A DNA stretch of 64,000 nucleotides from NCBI GenBank assembly GCA_022835595.1, contig BQUP01000003.1, positions 936,629 through 1,000,628 of the forward strand, in the 5' to 3' direction. Below, piece by piece: positions 56,182-64,000 of the stretch. The position numbers and the translations under genes were made by a program. Position 1 is the first letter of the stretch. The number at the start of each line of letters is the position of its first letter. The stretch comes from Cystobasidium ongulense (taxonomy: Eukaryota; Basidiomycota; Cystobasidiomycetes; Cystobasidiales; Cystobasidiaceae). Below the pieces are notes generated by a model, which saw only the letters and a program-made list of their open reading frames with translations, was not told where the DNA came from and ran no database searches.

Positions 56182-58302
56182 TCAAGCATCCTCCTCTTCT
56201 TCTGACTGCCGATACACCACATCCGGCCGCACAGGGATAGCAAGTGTCTCGCCCACGTCGCACACTCCAAACCCGTCATCCTCGCTCATGCTCACTTTGA
56301 TATCCGCACTCTTGCATGCTTCCTCGAGCAGGGCTATAGGGTAGGTGGCCTTTGTTCACTGTCAGCCTGGCTTCGTTTCATCTTGTCAGTCCACCCACCT
56401 CATCTTCACTCCCTGCAAAGGTAGCATAGTGAATAGCTAATGAAGAGCGCGAAAGAACATCGGTATGGATACTGACCGCATCTTCCGGAGTTGCATGGGT
56501 AGCGAGCGTCAGTGCTTCGGGGTGTATCTGGGAGGGAAAGCAAAGTTGTCAGACACAATCTAATGGCATGAAACTAACAGCAGATGCCAAAAGACCCACC
56601 CGCATTCCCATATACGAGACAAAATTTAGTGTCCCCCCTCGCCATATCGGAATAGCTGAGAAATCCATCGGACCATACTTTTTCCCAATCTGTTCAAAAG
56701 CTGGACAGACTGGCCCCTTCGCTTCTGCCCTGTATCCAGTATCGCTATTTCACATGATACAGAGTTAGAAGAGGGTCTTTAGCCATCTAAACATTTCATG
56801 CTCGAGGACATAGAGATAGTCAAACCGACTCACCCTGCAAAATATACAGTAGTCCGAAAAGGTGCTTCAGAAGGTTTACAAGCGAATTGTTCAATGACGA
56901 AACCAGCCCATAGAGTGGTACATTTATCCCATCCTGTTCTAGCAGAGCCATGTTGAGCAGGTACGCAACTTATTCTCAAGCTTCCTAGTTCATCTAATTC
57001 ATCCAGCTCTTCTAATGAGAGTGTTGGATCCGATGACGACAAGGAAGAAGATGGAGAAGAGTAGATTTCGCTAGGTTGAAAAGTTCTTTCGTCCCACCAA
57101 TCCAACTCGATGATTTGGTCCAGAGACACCTTGCAGTCTAGGAACCATTGCTTGAGGCCTGTCGGGTATCACGTGTATGTCAGTGAGTGAGCTCCGGATC
57201 CGTTCAATCATTCTTTGTAGACATACCTAAAGGCACTACATAGCGTGTTGCGGTTCCACCTTGTTTAATCAGCCGCATCATAGTCGTATAATCAAGATGA
57301 TCATAGCTATTCCCCCAACAAGAACAGGGCAATCAATTAAACGAGCATTCTTGGACCAAAGAGGCAATGTACATTTAAGAAGTAGATTGAACTTACTGAT
57401 TATGCGATATGAAGACAAAATCGATGGTGGGTAGATCTTCAACTTGACATGGAGTACCCAAATATCTCCCAGGACCAGCATAGCTAGATGGAGAAGCTCT
57501 CTGACTGAATATTGGATCTATGACTATTGTTATTGCTCTTATGCCTTTTTTGAGTGGTGGGAATTGAACTAGAACGCCCTGTTGTCAGAGTCACATTATT
57601 CGTTATCAGTCCTGGAAGTAGTTCATTCAACAGATAGTATTGACGCTGCGCCATGACGCGACAATACGATTGCTACGCCACTTTCAGAAGTGCATTGTCC
57701 AGCCGTGTATAGACTTACAGCATGTCCCAACCACGTGGCTTTCAGTTCATTCGGTGGAGTTTCCTTCTTGAAATCAGGTTTAACGACTCCAATCCCTAAT
57801 CAAGTGTAATAAAAGATGGTCAATCATTAAGCTGAAGCCCGGCCGAAGTAAGCGACGACCCACTCCTAAGCTCAGGATGAGGTTTCCCAGCCCAAGTAAG
57901 TGGAATTCCGAAAGAACTAGGTATCCAACTTGAAGTAGTAGCAGAAGGCCACGGGTTTATATATCTTCCTACACCTGCGTGATGCGATTTATCATTCAAA
58001 GTCACGAGTTGATCATTATCGTCTTTTGATTTCGTTGATTCTGGCTTCTTCTTGTCATTATCCTCAGAAGCGTCGCCTGCAGACTTCTTGCCAAAGGTAG
58101 GCCACATATAGGCAGCTGATCCGGCTAGTATAGCATACACGCCCTCGTTGGTGTCAATGTCGATGTGATGGAAAGAGAGCTGCCGTCCATGCCCTTCGTG
58201 GATGTGTGAGAACGTGATCGAGAGCATGACGCGCGTGCATGATGCAGCCTGGGTGTAGCTGGCTAGAGCGAGTGTGCCATAACATGTGCAGATTAATGGC
58301 AC
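56182..58302 (-). CDS. NAPE-PLD-like metallo-beta-lactamase phospholipase, copy 2
   Basis: Paralogue of copy 1. Nine-part structure checked by frame: exons (minus) 58302-57864, 57795-57719, 57578-57397, 57306-57227, 57158-56834, 56744-56600, 56527-56399 and 56349-56182; 514 aa, or 489 if the Met at 58227 starts it. Motifs: ATWLGHAVLVQFPP-type segment across an intron, zinc site HNHYDHLD, CVPAQHGSARTG, FAGDTGYRA, AIPIWRGG and LAIHYATFAGSEDE. Relative to copy 1 it has a longer N-terminus with a weak hydrophobic patch (GVYAILAGSAAYMWPTF), one extra intron (VVPLG/LKQWF) and a Ser/Glu-rich insert with a DELDEL repeat before the CVPAQH motif. Yeast relatives are mitochondrial, so the hydrophobic start could target a membrane; that is inference. 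Confidence 0.9.
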
Positions 58303-58741
58303 ACTTCATGCACCACCGCGTCTCAATCTTGTCCCGCTAGTTGAACGGTATCTTATAGTGGCGACGGACAACCACCACTATCGACAGCTACCCTCCAGAT
58401 ACCAGCGACAATGACGTGCTTCCCACAGACACACCTTGAACAGAGTAAAGTCCCTTCTATTGACTATTGACTGATGCAATAACTGATACAAAACAGACTA
58501 CGGTTGAATGAGCCCCTACAAACGAATGGCCCTACTCTGCATGACTAACGATGGTTTGGAAATAACATTCTGGCGCGTTCATAGATTGGGCATACGATGC
58601 TGACCCATCCTAACGATTTGCGATAACCATAGCAGATCAATCCACTATATAATCCCACTCAACATCATCCACTCGATGCAGCAATCGTATCCATTCTACG
58701 GACAAGCATTCAAACGGTCAGCCTCTTCGCTTCCTGAAGCC
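58303..58741. other. Intergenic region between minus-strand genes
   Basis: 439 bases with the copy 2 promoter and the 3' end of the GT90 gene. No gene seen. Confidence 0.35.
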
Positions 58742-61437
58742 CTAGTATCGTGAAATAGGTAGAGACTCACCCAAGACCAATCTATACATATAAGAAGCCA
58801 TATCTTCCTTTCTCCAATGTAATCTAGCCCACTCTTTCCCTTGAGCTGCTATTTTAGCTGCTATTTCATCATGCGATCCTTTTCCGTCTGGGGTACCGAC
58901 GAAGAAAGTCATTATGTCGTAGAGGTCGCTATAGTCGACCTTAATTGGCACATAGCTAGAGAGGGGAAAAAGGGAAGAAGGGAGATCGGTATACCAATCA
59001 GCGGACTTTGGATAACTGCATACGAGTAGGGAGGGAGGACTCACTGCACCCATGGCATGATGCGCTCAGTGTACCATTCTGGGAAAATGGTAGACTTGAG
59101 AACTACACTTTTTGTAGACATCAAACGATGGAAGCGACCAGACCATCCATTTCCATCTACGTCCATGAGGTATTTGTATTGGTAAGATTCGTCAAGGCCC
59201 TGTTTGTACAAACCCAAAGAGTGTAAGCTAACTTCCATGGCAGTATGCATGGGTGCCAGCAGACGGTAAGAACTGACTCACCATAGTAGGAGCGAAATCT
59301 ATAATCTTCTCCATAACCTTACAAGTCTCATCATCACATTGTACCGGAACCCCGGAGAAAGCTACATCCATATATAGTTCATTCAAATCTTTAACATTAA
59401 AATCATCAACCTTCATTTTCGATTCTTTTTTGTCAGCCCAGAGTACATTTTTCTTTCCTTGATTTTCATGAGCCATGAAATGTAATCTAGCTCTTTGAGA
59501 TAATTTCCATTCTACTCCTTTAGCAAATTCAGCACCAGTTGTACTTCCTCTCCATAGTAACTTGTTATTTAATTTCTCATCCCAAACTGGATCATATCCA
59601 ATATAATAATCTGAATATTGTTCCAAAGGTGTAGCTAAAATATCTGAATGTAAATTTGTTTTTGCAAATGTAAATAATGGTACTAGATTGGCTAGGTTTG
59701 TTCCTAATGCTGATGTGAATCCATGTAAATGCATACTTTCTGGATGTTGACAAATATCCATTGATCTTGCATGATCATATACGAAAGATCTTTGCACTTC
59801 CAATTTAGATGGATGAGAAGGATGGGATTCGTGAAGTTCACCAACTTCGGAAAGGTAAAGGGGTGAGTTTGCAGGGCAGCCATTCGCCCAATTGGTGAGT
59901 TCGGGGTTCTCAGGTCGGATGAAATCACTCGATGTAAAGTCTATGCAGGCGATGCATCGTATCAGCAAGGGAAGCTTCTCATATGAACTTACAGATAGAT
60001 CAAGGGGACTTACAATCACCCTCTGCCACCAACTCTAGCAATCTCTCTTTATGTTGATACCCAAGTGCACAAGCAGGTTGATCATGTTTTGTGAAAGTGA
60101 TATTGACATTACCAGGTAATTCAGATGAGAACCTTTCGATTAAAGCAGCTAGATCAGTTGCTCTTTTCAATTTCGCTTCTTCTCCTGATATTATTATCTT
60201 GTGTTCTCCAGATTTGCTTGGATCTATATTCAATGTAAACGTTTCGGCTCTGTCGTTTGTCATGACTTTGCTTCGGTGGACTAGATCGTGTGGTTCACTG
60301 TAGGAGGAGTAGAGGTACGGATAGAGTAGAGATGGGTCAGTATAGGACGCCAAGTAGTCGCATACCCCTGTAAGTGAATGCTTACATTGCCCAGAAAGGC
60401 TGAATGTCCCTGAATATCTGATCATATTCGTCCTTCAAGACGATATTGTTCTTTTGTGCATATGCCCACCACTTATCGAATCCTTTTGGTGGATTTCTCA
60501 AATATCTCTTCTTATATTCGAGCGCAGCTTCTCTAAGTGTTTTGCTTTGTTTCTTAACCAATTTATCCCATTTCCTTTCAGCATTTTCAATTAATTCTAA
60601 AATAGGATGTCTTTCTCTATCTTTTAACTCTGATTTTACTTTTGCTGGATCTGGTAGAATGAGATAGCCATTTGTTGGATGGTATGTCATTTTGTTCACT
60701 TCTGGTTCATTTGGATCTGCGAATCCACCACTTCCGATTGCTCCTGAATTGGGTGATGCTGGTTCTGCTATATCTTTCCACTCGGTATTGAGTAGAGCTT
60801 CTTCGTCGTCGTTACTTGCTCTCCAGCTATCTCCGCCGGATAGTCCATCAATATCGCCAGAGTTTCCTCCACCCACTATCGAGCCAGTCCATTTGTTTAG
60901 GCCGGCTTTGACGCTATCTAGACCGAGCTCCCACTCTGGCAGTTGGTCGGGCAGAGGGACGCCGACCTTTTTGAGTGCCGAATGTGCAGCTTCTCGTGAA
61001 TCTTCGTGTATTGTGAGGAGGGCTATGAGGAGTGCAAAGATTACGAGTATGATGACTCTTGGTTTGAGGAGCATTCGGGTGGGCAGGTTCTCGCTCAAGC
61101 TTCTCGCGCCCATCGAGTGGCTCGTAGGCCCGAGGTGACTGTTGAACGACATCGAAGGTACGCTCCCCGAGCGAGAGTGGTTGCGCTGATGGACGTGGGT
61201 GTGATGCTGGGATATCGAGTGCCTCACCCGCGACCCGGAGCCAGACTGCGACTGCGACTGCGACTGCAACTGCTGCTGCAGGAGCGGCGAGTCTGGCGAG
61301 GACGAGGGCGGCGCTGGGGGGTAGGACGTCGACGCAATCGTGGCAGGCTGTGCGTGTGAATGAGTGTGTGTTCCAGTCGACGACGCGGGTGTTCTGTGCT
61401 TCAAGTTCGAGGAGGAGGAAGAAGAAGAGCTCGACAT
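58742..61437 (-). CDS. CAP10/CXT1-type GT90 glycosyltransferase
   Basis: Golgi type II glycosyltransferase of family GT90, which in Cryptococcus includes Cap10 and the beta-1,2-xylosyltransferase Cxt1 acting on capsule and glycolipids. Exons (minus): 61437-60386, 60297-60014, 59940-59282, 59199-59045 and 58955-58742; 787 aa. A long low-complexity cytosolic tail (Ser and Gln runs, His-rich patch) precedes one anchor (PRVIILVIFALLIALLTI, about 127-144). A stem with PKGFDKWWAYAQKNNIVLKD leads to the catalytic part: HGFTSALGTNL, NKLLWRGSTTG and KYLMDVDGNGWSGRFHRLM, then STIFPEWYTERIMPWVHYVP. These are the GT90 blocks. The last intron is needed to join PWV to HYVPIKVDYSDL. Which sugar is moved cannot be read from sequence. 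Confidence 0.91.
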
Positions 61438-62187
61438 GCTGCTCTTTCTTGGTCGAGGTGCTGTTCTTGTGCTCGTCCAGCGCGTACAGCTTTGCCGCGA
61501 TCACCCTCACCTCAGGCGCGTCGTGAGTGAGTGTGGTGCAGATGGACAGCGTGAGGGTGCAAGAGGGTCAGCATGAAGCAGCACAAGTTATCGGCATGAC
61601 ATATGGACCATAGTTCGTGCATGGACTCTTGAAAGTCGGTTGGCTCGTCAACCCGCCACTGCCACCGCGTGTGCTCAGGCGGTATCACGGAAGTACTAGA
61701 TCATACACATTCGACCAGAAAGTAGCATAATATAGTCGCCATCTAGATCTGCTGGACTTCCCTCCTCCAGCTTTCCAGGCTTCTAAACTTCAAGGGCCTT
61801 TCCAGGACTGCCCGCAGGATGACCGACTACTAGTCATCCATCACCTGTCTGCAGCAAGATGTCCACGAAGCGGTGATGTTATATAGACCAGAGTAATCTC
61901 CAGCCTCGAGTCTATAGGATGCGGTTAACCCTTCCAAAGCATATCTCATTGCAGACTTGGTTGTTCATCCAGTTCACTCTCATCCGCCACCGTGTCGCTG
62001 ACTTCCCGCGGAGCCCCACTTGCTGCTTGTCTTCTCTTTCCCGCCTTTGCACCAGCAACTGCACAGGCCAAGCAGCGTACAACCACCCCAGCGTACACAA
62101 TCATAGCCAGGTGGACCTTCCAACACTCCTTGACCCGCTCAATCTCCCACCAAAAGTAAGATCGCGTTGATCCAGACCTCCGCTGTC
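61438..62187. promoter_or_regulatory. Divergent intergenic promoter region
   Basis: 750 bases between the GT90 gene (minus) and the DsbA-like gene (plus), carrying both promoters. No motif is assigned. Confidence 0.4.
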
Positions 62188-63275
62188 ATGTCACGGGAAT
62201 TCGACCTGCTCATCTATTCAGATGTAGCCTGTCCATGGGTGAGTTGAAATCTACCTCCACCTACTACCCTGCGTACTTCTGTAACATTCCATCCCGCCAT
62301 TGCTCGAATGACGACCTGTTAATAGTGCTACATCGGCTGGGAACGTCTAAAGAAAGCACTCGAATCTGACAAGATGAAAGAATTCAAATTCACCCTCAAA
62401 CCTCGGTTCATGCCGTATCTCATTAATGAAGACTTGGACAAAGATCCAGTCACGAAAGAGAAGCTCTACAGTGAAAAGTTCATGGGTGGGTCTAGCCTTG
62501 TTCTCAGCTACTCTGTTCCATCTCTCTATCTCTAGACAGAGGACACCAAACTATAACTGCCTAAAACATGTTCTTACACCTATTGATTTCACTCGTCTCG
62601 TGTGTAATCAGGTGGGGATGGTGCAGGTGCTGTACGAAGAAAGATTTCTTCCGAAGGCGAGAAAGAGGGAATACATTTCAATTGGGACAAGGTAAGGCAA
62701 TGTTTGCAGCTGTATCATGCGTTCTGCCTACGATTGGCTGACATATTAGTTACACACCCCATAACTTGCTGCGTATTCTGCGCAAACTCAAGGACGCAAA
62801 AGTCCGTCAGACCAAAGATGCCCACAGGGTCATTGAGAAAGCTTATGAAATGGGAGGATTCGAATTACAATCTCAAATAGCAGAGAAGCTCTACAAAGTG
62901 AGTCATCGCTTATGTACCAGTTATACCTACTCCAAATATGTGCACTCTTCTTACGGTGGACAAAACTCACATTATATACTCTATCCGTAATAGGCTTTTA
63001 ACGAACAAGGTAAAGATGTAGGTGATCCTCAGATATTAGCTTCAATAGCCTCATCAGTACCCAATTTCATCACAGAGGAGGAAGCAATAAAATTCATAAA
63101 TTCAGAAGAAGGATTGTATGAATTAGATAAAAGTTTGGAAAAATGCAAACATTTAGGAATTGATAGCGTTCCTTTTTATATTCTAGATGAAACGGATGCT
63201 TATACTCAAGCTATATCACCAGAGGAATGGTTCAAGCATTTTGAAGTGCTACAGAGAGCTTATGGATTGGCTTAG
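62188..63275 (+). CDS. DsbA/FrnE-like thioredoxin-fold protein
   Basis: Cytosolic DsbA-family oxidoreductase/isomerase-like protein (FrnE type, related to 2-hydroxychromene-2-carboxylate isomerase). Exons: 62188-62238, 62326-62485, 62612-62691, 62793-62897 and 62994-63275; 225 aa. The start MSREFDLLIYSDVACPWCYI carries the CPWC active site at residues 16-19, with the pair split by the first intron. The fourth exon acceptor was placed at 62792 because it keeps frame and gives TKDAHRVIEKAYEMG, matching the family N-T-x-x-A-H-R block. The earlier AG at 62749 would bring a stop. The helical domain ends with FNEQGKDVGDPQILASIASS, and the cis-Pro is in GIDSVPFYIL. No signal peptide. Substrate unknown. 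Confidence 0.86.
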
Positions 63276-63335
63276 ACCTCGGAGCAAAGTAGAGGATTGA
63301 AGAGACTACAAGAATTCAATATTAGAGTGGCCTTG

Positions 63336-63381
63336 TCTCAAAATGCTGTAGCTTCATTTCTCGAAATGCTGTAGCTTCATT
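63336..63381. repeat. 23-bp tandem repeat with a third distant copy
   Basis: Copies 63336-63358 and 63359-63381, tctcRaaatgctgtagcttcatt, differ at one base. A diverged third copy lies at 63517-63538 (ttgctgtagcttaatt). They lie between two convergent genes, probably in 3' UTRs. Confidence 0.85.
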
Positions 63382-63546
63382 ACGCGTTGGTAAATTTTTG
63401 TATGTTACAAGACCTTTTTGTCAAATCAAATCCTTCACACTGTAATTACTTCTCTCATCTTGCATTCTCCACTTTCAACTTGCGCACATCTTCTTAAGCG
63501 AGTTATGGGATATCAAGCAAAATTGCTGTAGCTTAATTGATATCGC

Positions 63547-64000
63547 TTATCCTTGTCTGTCTAATTTGACCCGCCAAGCTGAGTTTGGTAGGGCTACGAT
63601 AAAAAGGAAGCACGTCAGACTTTCTGCGATGGTACAACTTGGAGACAGGAAGAAAGCCTTACCTTGTAACTTCCTTGCAGTAGGCTGAACAAAAGTCAGT
63701 AATAAAATAGCACCAACAGCAATACACATAGCCGAAGTAACATAATATCCATCCCTTTCAATTCTACATTCACCACCTAAATCTGCACAAGCAAGTTTAG
63801 AATGTTCAGAAGAACAGTCATGTGCTGGTAATAAAATTGGTTCTGATGAACTTTCTGATTGAATATAACATGTCGCTTTTGTTAGGGTGTCGATTCCTCG
63901 TAGCACGAAAAAACGAGGCCATGTACCGCCGAGATTCGATAGAGTGTTGACGAGCTGGAGATGACCATCATCGTTTAGCGGATGGAAACTTCCGGATTCG
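63547..64000 (-). CDS. Acetyl-CoA transporter (SLC33/AT-1 family), 3' part
   Basis: C-terminal end of a membrane transporter that moves acetyl-CoA into the ER/Golgi; the gene continues past the window edge. Exons seen (minus): 63954-63663 and 63593-63547. The exon starts with LVNTLSNLGGTWPRFFVLRG, matching the last transmembrane block of SLC33A1. A luminal loop rich in Cys follows (CYIQSESS, HDCSSEHSKLACADLGGEC). RDGYYVTSAMCIAVGAILLL is the final DGYY plus TM helix, and the tail ends LPNSAWRVKLDRQG. In Cryptococcus and relatives, acetylation of capsule sugars needs such supply, which fits the nearby GT90 gene only loosely. Partial, so start and length are unknown. Confidence 0.82.
   Translation of the reverse strand, partial: ESGSFHPLNDDGHLQLVNTLSNLGGTWPRFFVLRGIDTLTKATCYIQSESSSEPILLPAHDCSSEHSKLACADLGGECRIERDGYYVTSAMCIAVGAILLLTFVQPTARKLQGKAFFLSPSCTIAESLTCFLFIVALPNSAWRVKLDRQG

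Noticed and set aside
62750-62792. Acceptor at 62749 for the fourth exon of the DsbA-like gene
   Set aside because: It leads to a stop after four codons; the AG at 62792 keeps frame and the conserved DAHR block.

Overview
The window is nuclear DNA from an intron-rich basidiomycete yeast or fungus, most likely a tremellomycete (Cryptococcus/Tremella relatives). The evidence is dense gene packing on both strands, many introns of about 50-80 nt with GT..AG ends, and typical fungal housekeeping proteins. A CAP10-type GT90 glycosyltransferase of the kind used for capsule and glycan xylosylation points to the class. I see no virus-like element, transposase, tRNA, rRNA or CRISPR. The species call is inference.

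Region by region. 0-5 kb: MTR10-type importin and the Pol III subunit RPC11. 5-11 kb: Golgi GDPase (GDA1), a PARP-type zinc-finger nuclear protein with repeated charged exons, and V-ATPase subunit d (VMA6). 11-20 kb: a type II membrane nucleotide pyrophosphatase/phosphodiesterase, a PPPDE-thioredoxin-PUL fusion protein, splicing factor SLU7 and an unnamed, probably mitochondrial, one-TM protein. 20-21.5 kb: a gene-free stretch with a near-perfect 83-nt inverted repeat. 21.5-34 kb: the accessory-looking part, with a secreted GH3 beta-glucosidase, two paralogous flavin monooxygenases flanking a different FAD monooxygenase, and an orphan gene. 34-48.6 kb: nucleoporin SEH1, a mucin-like one-TM protein, Rab-GAP GYP7, importin NMD5/IPO7 and the PP1 inhibitor YPI1. 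48.6-51.3 kb: orphan ORFs and small repeats. 51.5-64 kb: FACT subunit POB3, a tandem pair of NAPE-PLD-like metallo-beta-lactamases, the GT90 enzyme, a DsbA/FrnE-like protein and the 3' end of an acetyl-CoA transporter.

Most genes do unrelated housekeeping work and share only divergent promoters or convergent 3' ends. Two groups look functionally linked: the three flavoenzymes at 25-33 kb, a candidate metabolic cluster, and the NAPE-PLD tandem pair. I rebuilt exon structures by hand from splice-site consensus and frame. Where I give a protein length, the exon lengths sum to a multiple of three. I could run no database search, so family names rest on motif recognition.
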